DNA from: Aliidiomarina quisquiliarum
GTDB lineage: Bacteria; Pseudomonadota; Gammaproteobacteria; Enterobacterales; Alteromonadaceae
DNA: 64,000 bases
Reading direction: 5' to 3'
NCBI RefSeq assembly: GCF_023922585.1
Contig: NZ_JAMFTN010000014.1
Span: forward strand, 68,232 to 132,231
Part shown: positions 39,038 to 48,334 of the stretch, piece after piece
Numbering within the stretch: position 1 is the stretch's first letter
Layout: every line of letters begins with the position of its first letter
The notes under the pieces: generated by a model
Databases searched by the model: none
What the model saw: the letters and a program-made list of their open reading frames with translations, nothing else
Told to the model about the DNA's origin: nothing
Program-made: the position numbers and the translations under genes

Positions 39038-40674
39038 TGACCAAACACCCACGCGCTGGGCAGCTAGCCAGCCACGACGACCTAATTAATATTCCCCAAC
39101 TTATTGCGTCGTATTATGTGCGCGAGCCTAACCCGCGTAAAGTATCTCAGCAAGTGAAGTTTGGTACTTCGGGGCACCGCGGTACAGCGTTAAAACACAC
39201 CTTTAATGAAGCCCATGTGTTAGCCATGAGCCAAGCTATTTGTGGTTATCGGGCCGAACATGGTATTACAGGGCCGCTATTATTAGGCAAAGACACCCAC
39301 GCCTTGTCGGAAGTTGCTTTTATTACCGCACTGGAAGTGTTTATTGCTAATGGCGTTGAAGTGCATGTCCAAAGCGACTTAGGCTACACGCCTACGCCGG
39401 TTATTAGCCATGAAATACTGCGTTATAACCAAGGTAAAAGCAGTGGCTTTGCCGACGGTGTAATTATTACCCCTTCACATAATCCACCGCAAGACGGTGG
39501 CTTTAAGTATAACCCGCCCCATGGTGGGCCAGCCGACACCGACGTAACCTCGGTTATTGAAAAGTATGCCAACGCTATTTTGTCGAGTGAACTTATGGGC
39601 GTAAACGTTGTAGGTTACGACGAAGCCCTCAGTTCGAAACTGCTGCATCGCTGCGACTGGATAACAGCTTATGTAGACGACTTAGAGCAGGTGCTCGACA
39701 TGACTGCCATTGCCAAAGCTAAGTTAAATATTGGCGTGAACGCTATGGGGGGGGCCGGCATGCATTATTGGCATGCCATTGGTGAAAAATATGGTTTGCA
39801 GCTTACTATTGTTAATGACCATGTGGACCCAACCTTCTCTTTTATGACTTTAGACAAAGACGGCGCCATTCGTATGGACTGCTCGTCGTCCGACGCTATG
39901 GCAAGTATGTTGGCTATGCGCGACAGTTTCGATTTAGCGGTGGGTAACGATCCTGATTACGACCGCCATGGCATTGTGACACCTGAAGGGCTAATGAACC
40001 CGAATCACTTCTTGGCCGTGTGTATTGATTATTTAATTAAAACTCGTGAGTGGTCGAGTGACACCCTAATAGGCAAAACATTGGTTTCCAGCGCCATGAT
40101 AGACCGCGTTGTAGCCGGCGCAGGGCGTACTTTAATGGAAGTGCCCGTGGGCTTTAAATGGTTTGCACAGGGTTTAGCTAGCGGCAAAGTAGGCTTTGCG
40201 GGTGAAGAAAGTGCCGGTGCAAGTTTTCTTGATCGCCAAGGTAAGGCTTTTAGTACCGACAAAGACGGTATGATTTTAGCGTTGTTAGCGGCAGAAATTC
40301 AGGCTACCACAGGTAAAACGCCAAGTGCTTATTACCGCGAGCTAGAACAACAATATGGCCAGTCGCATTATGCACGGCTAGACATGCAAGCTAGCTACGA
40401 GCAAATAATGGCGTTTAAGCCATTAGTTGCCCAGCCGCCAGTACTTGAACTGTTCGCCGGCGAAGCTGTTAGTGCCGTATTAACCAAAGCTCCAGGTAAT
40501 CAAGAAGAGTTTGGTGGGGTTAAAGTAACCACTGAAAATGGTTGGTTTGCCGCTCGGCCTTCTGGCACCGAGCCAGTGTATAAAATTTACGCCGAAAGCT
40601 TAAAAAGTGCCGAGCACCTAGCGGCCATTCAGGCAGAAGCCAAACAGTTATTAACCGCTTGGCTTACCGCCTAA
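39037..40674 (+). CDS. pgm: phosphoglucomutase (alpha-D-glucose)
   Basis: Interconverts glucose-1-P and glucose-6-P. 545 residues. The phosphoserine loop is VIITPSHNPPQDGGFKYNPP near residue 145; the metal loop DPDYDRHG near 307 and the sugar-binding loop GEESAGASF near 390 follow; the phosphate-binding end is RPSGTEPVYKIY. Coupled to seqA by start/stop overlap, the same pairing as in E. coli. Confidence 0.96.
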   Translation: MTKHPRAGQLASHDDLINIPQLIASYYVREPNPRKVSQQVKFGTSGHRGTALKHTFNEAHVLAMSQAICGYRAEHGITGPLLLGKDTHALSEVAFITALEVFIANGVEVHVQSDLGYTPTPVISHEILRYNQGKSSGFADGVIITPSHNPPQDGGFKYNPPHGGPADTDVTSVIEKYANAILSSELMGVNVVGYDEALSSKLLHRCDWITAYVDDLEQVLDMTAIAKAKLNIGVNAMGGAGMHYWHAIGEKYGLQLTIVNDHVDPTFSFMTLDKDGAIRMDCSSSDAMASMLAMRDSFDLAVGNDPDYDRHGIVTPEGLMNPNHFLAVCIDYLIKTREWSSDTLIGKTLVSSAMIDRVVAGAGRTLMEVPVGFKWFAQGLASGKVGFAGEESAGASFLDRQGKAFSTDKDGMILALLAAEIQATTGKTPSAYYRELEQQYGQSHYARLDMQASYEQIMAFKPLVAQPPVLELFAGEAVSAVLTKAPGNQEEFGGVKVTTENGWFAARPSGTEPVYKIYAESLKSAEHLAAIQAEAKQLLTAWLTA

Positions 40675-40677
40675 CCG

Positions 40678-41985
40678 TTATTCTTCTTCCAACTTCTCTG
40701 CCAGTGGAGGGCCAGTAACTACAGTTGCGTTGCTGGCATCTTCAAATTCATCGGTAGCGTCTTCTATCATGGAATGGACAATTTCTTCCGATACCTGAGC
40801 AGGGGCTAAGCTAACAAAGGGTGTATGCGGCTGTTCTGCGGGCGCTTTTCGCTGGCCGATGCGGTACACCGCATACATAGCAACGAATGCCGACAAAGCT
40901 GAAATCAAGAAAAAGAAATAACTAATTGCACCAAATTGCATCATGGCGGCAACGGTTGGCGCACCAATAATTGAACCCACACCCGCTATTTTAATAATAG
41001 TACCGGTGGCACCGAGCATTTGGTCGCGCTCTAAAAAGTCATTGGTGTGGGCAATAGCCAGCGAATAAATTGGCAATAAGCTGGCGCCAAGTAGCGCCAT
41101 GCCAAGGTAAATAAGCCAAGGGTATTGGCCGCCTACCTGCGACAGCAATAGCGATATAACTGCTGCACTAGCAGCACAACTTGCTAGAACGGCACGGCGG
41201 TCGTAGCGGTCTGACAGCATGCCAATAGGGGGTTGCGCTAGTAAGCCACCGGAAATAAAAGCGGCCATAAAAACAGTTACTTGGGGCACGCTTAAGCCTA
41301 AATGAATGGCATACACAGGGCCGACGCCATAAAACATGGCCGAGCAGGCTTGAATAATAAAGGTAGCGGCAATACCCAGCGGTGCTTGCTCGAGTAAGAA
41401 TCGAAAAGAAACTTTCTTTACCTCGGTGGTGGTGGGCTCAACGGTTACGCTGGCCAAAATTGGAATGAGCGACAAGTTAAGCAGCATAGCGATAATAGCA
41501 AAGGGCACGAAGGTAGCAGGGTCGGCAATACCCAGTAATAGCTGGCCTACAATAAGCCCGCCATACAACAACACCATATACACGGACAACAGGGCGCCGC
41601 GGTTTTTGTTGTCGGCCATGGTGTTTAGCCAGCTTTCAGCAATTACAAACATGGCAGAAAGGGCAAAGCCACTTAAAAAGCGCATAAAAAACCAAACGTA
41701 GGGGTCAATCCATACGGCTTGTACTAGTACGGTAATGGAAGCAAGTGCCCCTAAGCCGCCAAAAGCACGTATATAACCAACTCGGCGAATATCTTTGGGA
41801 GCGCGGGTTGAGCCAAATAAATAGCCAATGAAGTACGCCGACATAATAACGCCGATAGTAAGCGTTGAAAAACCTTCTAAGGTGCCGCGTAAACCCAGCA
41901 AGGTGCTGGTCATGCCTACACATAAACCAATAAGGGTCATGGTGGAAAGTAGTGAGCTGACGGCTCGGACTTGTTGACGTAGCAT
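40678..41985 (-). CDS. MFS transporter
   Basis: 435 residues from ATG 41985 with a GGGTA-type RBS. About twelve hydrophobic segments. MFS loop signatures: GSTRAPKDIRRVGYIR between segments 2 and 3, and PIGMLSDRYDRRAVL between 8 and 9. A hydrophilic acidic C-terminal tail of about 55 residues is present. Resembles YcaD-like transporters; substrate unknown. Convergent with pgm, 3 bases apart, and divergent from the DUF2066 gene. Confidence 0.88.
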   Translation of the reverse strand: MLRQQVRAVSSLLSTMTLIGLCVGMTSTLLGLRGTLEGFSTLTIGVIMSAYFIGYLFGSTRAPKDIRRVGYIRAFGGLGALASITVLVQAVWIDPYVWFFMRFLSGFALSAMFVIAESWLNTMADNKNRGALLSVYMVLLYGGLIVGQLLLGIADPATFVPFAIIAMLLNLSLIPILASVTVEPTTTEVKKVSFRFLLEQAPLGIAATFIIQACSAMFYGVGPVYAIHLGLSVPQVTVFMAAFISGGLLAQPPIGMLSDRYDRRAVLASCAASAAVISLLLSQVGGQYPWLIYLGMALLGASLLPIYSLAIAHTNDFLERDQMLGATGTIIKIAGVGSIIGAPTVAAMMQFGAISYFFFLISALSAFVAMYAVYRIGQRKAPAEQPHTPFVSLAPAQVSEEIVHSMIEDATDEFEDASNATVVTGPPLAEKLEEE

Positions 41986-42133
41986 GACATACCCAAAATG
42001 AATGAAATTCAAGTTATGCTATCATTTAGAGTGCTTTTGAGCCACATATGCACTTGATTTCCACAGCTTATTACTTGCTCAGCTGTGCTAGGGTGTTTAT
42101 CATCCTAACCCTAATCTTAGGAAGGCGAATACG

Positions 42134-43228
42134 GTGAGTAGAACTACATCTGTTATTTTGTTAGTACCTGTGTTGGTTATTTTGTGGCTTGGGGCCGTTA
42201 TAACGGGGCAGCAATCAGCCCATGCGCGTGACAGCTCCCGTGCTGCATACGCCATGCAGCGCCTACTAACAGCGGAAGTGCCGGTGGGTTCGCAAAGCAA
42301 TAACGAACGTATCCGAGCGGTACGAGCAGCCTTCGCCGAGGTGTTGGTGCGGGTGTCGGGGCATGCTAGCGTGTTGCAAATTAGCCCTGTGCGTAGCGAG
42401 TTAGCTCGGGCCAACGACTATGTTATTCAATTTAGTTACACCTCGCAGCAAGGGCAAACTTTTTTACAGGTAACTTTTAACGAAGAACGCATAGTCGCTT
42501 TACTACGCGACTCGGGTGCTTCGGTGTGGAGTGCACGCCGCCCGCAAATAATGGTATGGCTTGCCGGCCAAGGGCTTAACGGTATTGAATTAATAGGGCG
42601 CGACTCTGGCCATGCTATTGTGGCGCCAATTATGCAACAAGCACAGCTACGTGGTCTTGACCTGTCGTACCCCTTGCTCGACTTAACTGATCGGCTGGCG
42701 CTCAATGGCAGCGACGTATGGGGGCGCTTTGAACAACCAGTAACGGCAGCCACCCAGCGGTATGGGGCCAATGGTATTGTTATGGTGCGACTATTAGAAG
42801 CAGAGCATACCGACCCAGTGGCCGAGTGGAGTTTGGTAATAGGCAACCTAAGTACCCAAGGCTTTACACAACACGCAGATATAACCCAACTTGGTATGCA
42901 ACTAGCAAACGATATTGTCGAGGCCGTGGCCAGTGCTTATGCGGTTAGCTTTGCTGAAACAGAGCAAGCGGAGGTTTTCTTGCGTTTACTTAATGCCCAT
43001 AACTTAGAGCATGTACTGGCAGCCGAACAATTACTTGGTCGTTTAAGTCCGGTGAAACGAATAATCATGACCCGCTACCACCAAGGCACAGCAGAGTTTA
43101 GTTTAGTGGTAGTGGGGAATAAAGAGCGGCTAGCACATTCCCTAGAGCTTGAACGGCGCTTACAGCGCATAGAAGATCCTTGGAGTCGCACGGAAAGTAC
43201 CGTGTTGGAGTATCGGTGGTTACGTTGA
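42134..43228 (+). CDS. DUF2066 domain-containing protein
   Basis: 364 residues from GTG 42134. An N-terminal hydrophobic segment (about 6-25) ending near HARDS may be a signal peptide or anchor. The body contains VRAAFAEVLVRVSGHASV and RPQIMVWLAGQG, typical of DUF2066. Function unknown. In Vibrio and Shewanella this family directly precedes hda, as here; the 3' end overlaps the hda start. Confidence 0.88.
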   Translation: MSRTTSVILLVPVLVILWLGAVITGQQSAHARDSSRAAYAMQRLLTAEVPVGSQSNNERIRAVRAAFAEVLVRVSGHASVLQISPVRSELARANDYVIQFSYTSQQGQTFLQVTFNEERIVALLRDSGASVWSARRPQIMVWLAGQGLNGIELIGRDSGHAIVAPIMQQAQLRGLDLSYPLLDLTDRLALNGSDVWGRFEQPVTAATQRYGANGIVMVRLLEAEHTDPVAEWSLVIGNLSTQGFTQHADITQLGMQLANDIVEAVASAYAVSFAETEQAEVFLRLLNAHNLEHVLAAEQLLGRLSPVKRIIMTRYHQGTAEFSLVVVGNKERLAHSLELERRLQRIEDPWSRTESTVLEYRWLR

Positions 43229-43953
43229 AGAAAGATGCGGTAATAAAAGAGTCGTTACATGAGTCTACCCAGCTGACCTTGCCGGTAGAGCTGCCGGAAT
43301 TAGCCCAGTTTTCACTGTTTGTAGCAGGCCCGAACCAAACCGCTGTTGACTATTTACGTGGCGTTGAAGCTTCGCCATTTCATCACTCTGCCGTAATTGG
43401 GCCAGCTGGCGCAGGGAAAACACATTTGTTGTCGGCTATGACCGATATGGTGCAAAGTCGCGGTGAAATGGCCATGTATTTACCTTTAGATGTTCTTTGC
43501 CATGAGTCGCCAGAACTACTTGATGGTTTAGAAATGGCGCAATTATTGGCTTTAGATAACATTGAAGCGGTTACTTCAAATAGCGACTGGGCGCTGGCTT
43601 TATTTGCTTTAATTAATCGATTTATGGATCGCCAACAAGGGCATTTGCTCTGGTCTTCGAATGTACCCGCCCGGGGTATGAATGTGGCGCTTGCTGACTT
43701 GCAATCGCGGCTGCAGGCCGCCACGCAGTTTAAGCTAGCTGCGTTAAACGACGTAGAAAAAATAAAGGCATTAAAAGCGCATGCGCAATCTCGTGGTTTG
43801 GTATTAGGCGACGATGTGGCAGAATTTTTACTTGGCCGCTTAAGTCGCGGTATGAATGGTTTAATGCAAACCTTAGGCGACTTAGACCAAGCGTCAATGC
43901 GCGAGCAGCGCCGCCTAACGCTGCCCTTTGTAAAGCAAGTGCTTAGTTTATAA
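43216..43953 (+). CDS. hda: DnaA regulatory inactivator Hda
   Basis: With the sliding clamp it triggers ATP hydrolysis on DnaA after initiation. 245 residues. N-terminal clamp-binding motif QLTLPV at about residues 19-24, Walker A GPAGAGKTHLLSAM and a Walker B-like LLALDNIEAV. E. coli Hda has GAGRSHLL here, so the canonical GKT is a small difference. Start is GTG 43216 with GGAG 5 bases upstream; TTG 43225 is the alternative. Overlaps the DUF2066 gene. Confidence 0.92.
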   Translation: MVTLKKDAVIKESLHESTQLTLPVELPELAQFSLFVAGPNQTAVDYLRGVEASPFHHSAVIGPAGAGKTHLLSAMTDMVQSRGEMAMYLPLDVLCHESPELLDGLEMAQLLALDNIEAVTSNSDWALALFALINRFMDRQQGHLLWSSNVPARGMNVALADLQSRLQAATQFKLAALNDVEKIKALKAHAQSRGLVLGDDVAEFLLGRLSRGMNGLMQTLGDLDQASMREQRRLTLPFVKQVLSL

Positions 43954-43970
43954 ACTCTTTTCTAAGGCGG

Positions 43971-44381
43971 TTAATCAGCCGCTTTACCCGCATTACCTAC
44001 TTTTTGTTTTTTTAAACCCAAGCCTAATTCACGGCCGCGGTAGCGGGCGTAGTAAGTGGCGCCAAAAAAAGCACCTGTGGTAAGTATTAACTCGGTTAAG
44101 GGCAAGTACCAACGGTCCCACATGGTATAAATTGTGGTAAAACCATGTAAAAAGTACAGCATTAAAATAAAGTTTGCCCAGGCATGGGTATAAGGGTTGC
44201 CCATTAAAATACCCCGTAGCGGCAGCAACAAGGGCAGCACAAATATAACCAAGGCTAAGGGCCTGCTTAAGTGTTCGCTAGGCACTAGCAAGGTTTGCCA
44301 AAGCACTACAAACAGTAGCAACGACACATAGCTAATTAGTGTCAGCTTGCGATAAAAGCCCGAATGGGTAGGTAAGTTCAT
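43971..44381 (-). CDS. DUF2069 family membrane protein
   Basis: 136 residues from ATG 44381. Four hydrophobic segments. NPYTHAWANFILMLYFLHG near residue 68 is the family hallmark. The C-terminal tail is basic. Function unknown. It lies 7 bases downstream of the arsC-like gene and converges on hda. Confidence 0.85.
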   Translation of the reverse strand: MNLPTHSGFYRKLTLISYVSLLLFVVLWQTLLVPSEHLSRPLALVIFVLPLLLPLRGILMGNPYTHAWANFILMLYFLHGFTTIYTMWDRWYLPLTELILTTGAFFGATYYARYRGRELGLGLKKQKVGNAGKAAD

Positions 44382-44388
44382 TGCATGC

Positions 44389-44739
44389 TCACAAAATAGC
44401 CAATACAGCTTCAGGCGGTCGGCCCACTTTGGCTTGTTCGCCATGGATTACGATAGGGCGCTCAATTAACTTCGGGTGGGCGCACATCAACTCAATTAAT
44501 GCGTCGTTGGTACCATCAAAGTTCGCTAAGTCGAGGGTTTTATAATCGTCTTCACCAGTGCGTAACAACTCTTGTGGCTGCATGTTTAGGGCGGCAAGGG
44601 TTTGCGTTAACTCTGCTGGCGTGGGTGGTGTGGTTAAGTATTCAATAATGTGTGGTTCAATACCGCGCTCTTGTAGTAAAGCTAAGGTTTGGCGGCTTTT
44701 TGAGCACCGGGGGTTGTGGTACATAACAATAGAACTCAT
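44389..44739 (-). CDS. yfgD: ArsC-family reductase, YfgD type
   Basis: 116 residues from ATG 44739 with AGAGGA upstream. The active-site stretch is MYHNPRCSKSRQTLALLQE, Cys near residue 12; RPIVIHGEQAKVGRPPE near the C-terminus is the typical closing block. Homologues are labelled arsenate reductase (glutaredoxin) but the true substrate of YfgD is unclear. Position between bepA and hda matches E. coli. Confidence 0.9.
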   Translation of the reverse strand: MSSIVMYHNPRCSKSRQTLALLQERGIEPHIIEYLTTPPTPAELTQTLAALNMQPQELLRTGEDDYKTLDLANFDGTNDALIELMCAHPKLIERPIVIHGEQAKVGRPPEAVLAIL

Positions 44740-44871
44740 AACATCCTCTTGTGGTCTGTTAGTTGGTGCATGTTCGAGCTTAGGCTCAGTGCCGCAGATA
44801 CTACCTAAATGAACACGAAAATCAAAGCAGCCGTTTACCACAGGCATTAAGTATTGGTTCAAGCCTTGGGC

Positions 44872-46377
44872 TTAACCAACCCGATTACGTTCAATTTCAA
44901 AATTACGAAACTGTAGAATGCGTGCCTGCAATCGTTGGCGGGTTAAATTGCGCTCTTCGGGTATTTTGCTAATTGCCGTGTGCAGCTCCTCAATGGCCAT
45001 GCGGAAATTTCCCCGCAGGGCAAAAATTTCTGCTAAAGCCTCGTGCATGTCGGCCGGGCGGTCATTTTTTTGGTGCGACTCATACAATAAATTCCAAGCC
45101 AGCATGTCGTTTTTATTATAAATAATAAAACTAGTTAGCACCCGTCGGCTTAGTTCGTAGTCGCCAATATGGTTGGCTGCATAAGCTAAGTTCAAGGTAA
45201 TAACCTGATTGTTAGGGCGCCGAATAAATTCATTAGTGAGTAGCTCTACAGCTTCGTCACCGCGGCCGAGCTCTAAATAAATGTCGGTTAAGGTGTCTAA
45301 ATAAAACAAATTGAAAAGGTCGTTGTTGCGTAGCGGGGTAATATAGCTTAGCGCTTCTTCATAACGAGCTAAGCGAAATAAAGCGAGCGCTTTACCGTAA
45401 TTGTTAGCGGCTAGTTGATGGGGGTGCTTCAGTTGTTTTTCTTCAGACTTTAAGTCGAGCAATAAATCACTGGCTTCACGGCTTGAATAGCGGGCTCGAA
45501 TACGCACTTTAGCAAGCTCGAAACCTAGGCTAGGCTCAAGGTTGCGGGGCGGGTATTGCATGGCACGCGAGCGTGTATCGGCTATACGGCTTTCAGGTAA
45601 AGGGTGAGTAACTAACATTTGTGGCATTTGGGTGGCGTAACGAAACTTCGACGCTAATTTGGCAAAAAAACGTGGTGCGCCTTCTACGTCGTAGCCAGCG
45701 CGGTATAAAGAGTCCATGCCAACGCGGTCGGCTTCTAATTCAAATTGGCGGGTATAGTTTATTTGGCGCTGCTGCAAGCCCGCAATGCTGGCGCTTAAAG
45801 TTGCCATGCCAGCCACCGGGTTAACCATAGCAATGGCAATGCTGCCTAGCAGTTGGGCCATGGTGAAGGTAGATGCTTGCTCCATACGCTCTAAGTTGCG
45901 GGCAATATGGCGCTGGGTGACGTGGGCTATTTCATGGCTTAGTACTGAAGCAAGTTCCGATTCGTCGTCGGCTTCTAAAATTAGCCCCGTATGAATACCT
46001 ATGTAGCCCCCCAAAAAGGCAAAGGCGTTAATTGAATCGTCGCGTACAATAAAAAAGTTGAATGGGTAACGCACGTTGTCCGTGTGTTTCACTAAGTTAT
46101 GGCCCACTTCACTTAAATACTCGCGTAATACTGGGTCGTCGGCAAGGGGGGCTAAGTTACGAATTTCACGCATGTAGAAGTCGCCAAAAATACGCTCTCG
46201 CTCGATCGACATGGTTACCCCACCAGCTACACCAATAGCGGGAATTTCATTACGTTGTTGATGCTGTTGAGCGCAACTTGAGCTACTAACAGACCAGCTA
46301 AAAAGCACAAATAATACGCTTACCAAGCTTTTCGCAAGCAGCGTTTTGGTGCGGAAAGTTTTGCTTATCAGAATCAT
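44872..46377 (-). CDS. bepA: periplasmic M48 metalloprotease/chaperone BepA
   Basis: Zinc protease that supports or degrades LptD and BAM substrates. 501 residues from ATG 46377 with AAGGA 5 bases upstream; codons further upstream are open but not conserved. Signal peptide of about 35 residues. The zinc motif SHEIAHVTQRH lies near 135 and the third ligand in FELEADRVGMD near 200. The C-terminal half (about 300-480) is TPR-like. Fits the BamA, BamC, Skp and RseP genes elsewhere in the window as envelope quality control. Confidence 0.95.
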   Translation of the reverse strand: MILISKTFRTKTLLAKSLVSVLFVLFSWSVSSSSCAQQHQQRNEIPAIGVAGGVTMSIERERIFGDFYMREIRNLAPLADDPVLREYLSEVGHNLVKHTDNVRYPFNFFIVRDDSINAFAFLGGYIGIHTGLILEADDESELASVLSHEIAHVTQRHIARNLERMEQASTFTMAQLLGSIAIAMVNPVAGMATLSASIAGLQQRQINYTRQFELEADRVGMDSLYRAGYDVEGAPRFFAKLASKFRYATQMPQMLVTHPLPESRIADTRSRAMQYPPRNLEPSLGFELAKVRIRARYSSREASDLLLDLKSEEKQLKHPHQLAANNYGKALALFRLARYEEALSYITPLRNNDLFNLFYLDTLTDIYLELGRGDEAVELLTNEFIRRPNNQVITLNLAYAANHIGDYELSRRVLTSFIIYNKNDMLAWNLLYESHQKNDRPADMHEALAEIFALRGNFRMAIEELHTAISKIPEERNLTRQRLQARILQFRNFEIERNRVG

Positions 46378-46561
46378 GAAGTCCTTATACGACCTAATTA
46401 AGTGAGTACATGGGGTGGTAACCACCGAAGCAGAGCTTAAAGAAGCATTGTGCGCTAAGTGGAGCACCTTGTCAGACCACGAGCCTTTGAATCTGTTCCC
46501 CGAAACCAGTAGAATGCAAGAAGTTTACGAGAAACCAAATTCTATGTCGATCTATGCCCTA

Positions 46562-46584
46562 GTGTTAAGCTAGTTAGCTAACAC
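46562..46584. repeat. hairpin upstream of perM
   Basis: GTGTTAAGCTA pairs with TAGCTAACAC with one bulged base in the 249-base gap between bepA and perM. No T-run follows. About 40 bases before the perM start; possible operator or mRNA leader structure. The rest of the gap shows no gene. Confidence 0.3.
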
Positions 46585-46626
46585 GACACTCATCTGGGCT
46601 CGCTTCCGAAAAAGGACATATTAGGC

Positions 46627-47718
46627 ATGTTGGATTACTTAAAAACGTGGTTTCAACGTCGGTTTTCAGACCCCAATACAGTCACCCTTACACTTCTTTT
46701 AATTATCAGTTTTGGTGTGATTATATTTTGGGGCAATATACTTGCACCGGTGTTGGCAGCGCTTGCCTTAGCTTATTTATTGGAATGGCCCATAAGTATT
46801 CTAGAAAAAATAGGCCTAAAGCGTTTGCCCGCGGCTTTGTTAGTTTTTAGCTTGTTTATGACAATTAGTATTTTATTGGTGGTGTTTTTAGTGCCCGTGG
46901 TTTGGCAGCAAAGTACCACACTGTTAAAAGAATTACCGCTGATAGCGGAAGCTTGGCAAGACTTAATGGAAACAGCGCAAGAATATGCCCCAGCATTTAT
47001 TGAACAAAGCCAACTAGAAGAATTCACGCAACGCATTAATACGCGGCTACTTGCCATAGGGCAGGGTATTCTCGACAAGTCGTTAAGTACCTTGTTTGTG
47101 GTTGCTACCCTGTTGGTATATTTAATTATAGTGCCGCTGATGGTGTTCTTTATTTTAAAAGACAAAGACATTCTGCTAAGCCACTTTTCACGGGTGTTGC
47201 CTGATCAGCGCCGGCTTATTCAGCAAGTGGGCCATGAAATGAACACGCAAATAATGAATTATATTCGGGGCAAGTCGCTCGAAATTATTATTGTTAGTGG
47301 TGTTACCTTTGTGGTGTTTACCATGTTTGACTTGCGCTATTCAGCACTACTGGCAATTTTAGTGGGTTTTTCCGTATTGGTGCCATATATTGGTGCGGCT
47401 GTGGTAACTTTGCCCGTGGCCTTGGTAGGGTTGTTTCAATTCGGCATGTCGCCCACCTTGGCTTGGCTAATGATGGCGTATTTAATTATTCAAGCTTTAG
47501 ATGGCAACGTATTAGTACCGTTATTATTTTCGGAGGCGGTAAGTTTACACCCGGTGTATATTATTGCCGCAGTATTAATTTTTGGTGCTATTTGGGGTTT
47601 TTGGGGCGTATTCTTTGCCATTCCATTAGCCAGTTTAGTAAAAGCCGTGCTTACAGCGTTTTCTGGTCAGTTGCACCATAGCCATGAAGCGGAAGAAAAA
47701 CCAAAAGAGCAAGCCTAA
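46627..47718 (+). CDS. perM: AI-2E family transporter / PerM permease
   Basis: 363 residues. Hydrophobic segments cluster at about 20-45, 70-95 and 160 onward, eight in all, with a hydrophilic portion near 100-150. YIRGKSLEIIIVSGVTF and LVGFSVLVPYIGAAVVTLP are family blocks. Possibly a sodium/proton or small-molecule exporter; no substrate can be assigned. Divergent from bepA as in E. coli, where perM neighbours bepA. Its TAA lies in the loop of a terminator. Confidence 0.88.
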   Translation: MLDYLKTWFQRRFSDPNTVTLTLLLIISFGVIIFWGNILAPVLAALALAYLLEWPISILEKIGLKRLPAALLVFSLFMTISILLVVFLVPVVWQQSTTLLKELPLIAEAWQDLMETAQEYAPAFIEQSQLEEFTQRINTRLLAIGQGILDKSLSTLFVVATLLVYLIIVPLMVFFILKDKDILLSHFSRVLPDQRRLIQQVGHEMNTQIMNYIRGKSLEIIIVSGVTFVVFTMFDLRYSALLAILVGFSVLVPYIGAAVVTLPVALVGLFQFGMSPTLAWLMMAYLIIQALDGNVLVPLLFSEAVSLHPVYIIAAVLIFGAIWGFWGVFFAIPLASLVKAVLTAFSGQLHHSHEAEEKPKEQA

Positions 47719-47731
47719 GGCTTGCTCTTTT
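47703..47731. terminator. bidirectional terminator between perM and bcp
   Basis: A perfect 13-bp stem, AAAAGAGCAAGCC (47703-47715) with its complement at 47719-47731. The three-base loop is the perM stop codon TAA. A/T-rich ends give a short U-tract on either strand, so it can serve convergent perM and bcp. Confidence 0.75.
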
Positions 47732-47745
47732 GCTTAAGCAAAAGT

Positions 47746-48207
47746 TTAAAGGGCGGCTAAAACCACTTCGTGATGATCTTTGGTTTTGAACTTATCAAAC
47801 ACTTTGCTAATGGTGCCGTCTTGTTCAATTAAAAAACTAATGCGGTGTATACCGTCGTACTCGCGGCCCATGAATTTTTTCAAGCCCCAAACGCCGAAAG
47901 CCTCGGCAACCGCATGGTCTTCGTCGCCAAGTAGGGTAAAATTAAGTTCGTCGCGCTCTATAAACTTGGCTAGGCGTTTTGGGGCATCAATGCTAACGCC
48001 TACAGCGATAGTGTTTTTTTCTGCCAAGGCTTGCTTTTGGTCACGTAAGTTTTGTGCTTGCACGGTGCATCCGGGGGTCATTGCCTTAGGATAAAAATAA
48101 AGTAGTACACGACCTTTTTCTAAGAGCGATGCCAGGCTTGTTGGCTCGCCATGTTCGTTCGGTAAGGTAAAGTTAGGTGCTTTATCACCTTCTTGTAAAC
48201 GATTCAT
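47746..48207 (-). CDS. bcp: thioredoxin-dependent peroxiredoxin Bcp/PrxQ family
   Basis: Reduces hydrogen and alkyl peroxides. 153 residues. The peroxidatic Cys47 sits in FYPKAMTPGCTVQAQNLRD. The resolving Cys that E. coli Bcp has five residues later is Gln here, and no other Cys exists in the protein, so this is a 1-Cys version. Divergent from dapA. Confidence 0.93.
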   Translation of the reverse strand: MNRLQEGDKAPNFTLPNEHGEPTSLASLLEKGRVLLYFYPKAMTPGCTVQAQNLRDQKQALAEKNTIAVGVSIDAPKRLAKFIERDELNFTLLGDEDHAVAEAFGVWGLKKFMGREYDGIHRISFLIEQDGTISKVFDKFKTKDHHEVVLAAL

Positions 48208-48277
48208 TATGAACTCCTAAGTTTGTTTTGTGCTGAATTATTAACATAAGGGTTATTGAACTACTAGTGTTGAACCC

Positions 48278-48306
48278 TTGTCATTACTAGAGTGTCAACG
48301 TAAGAT
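48278..48306 (+). promoter_or_regulatory. candidate promoter of dapA
   Basis: TTGTCA (48278-48283) and TAAGAT (48301-48306) with a 17-base spacer, ending 28 bases before the dapA ATG. The AAGGGAGC RBS at 48320-48330 would be inside the short leader. Confidence 0.5.
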
Positions 48307-48334
48307 TATGCGCTAAATTCCGAAGGGAGCAGCT

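Noticed and set aside
44389-44739. Arsenic resistance from the two ArsC-like genes
   Set aside because: Both are the housekeeping YfgD and YffB types in conserved contexts; there is no arsR, arsB or acr3.
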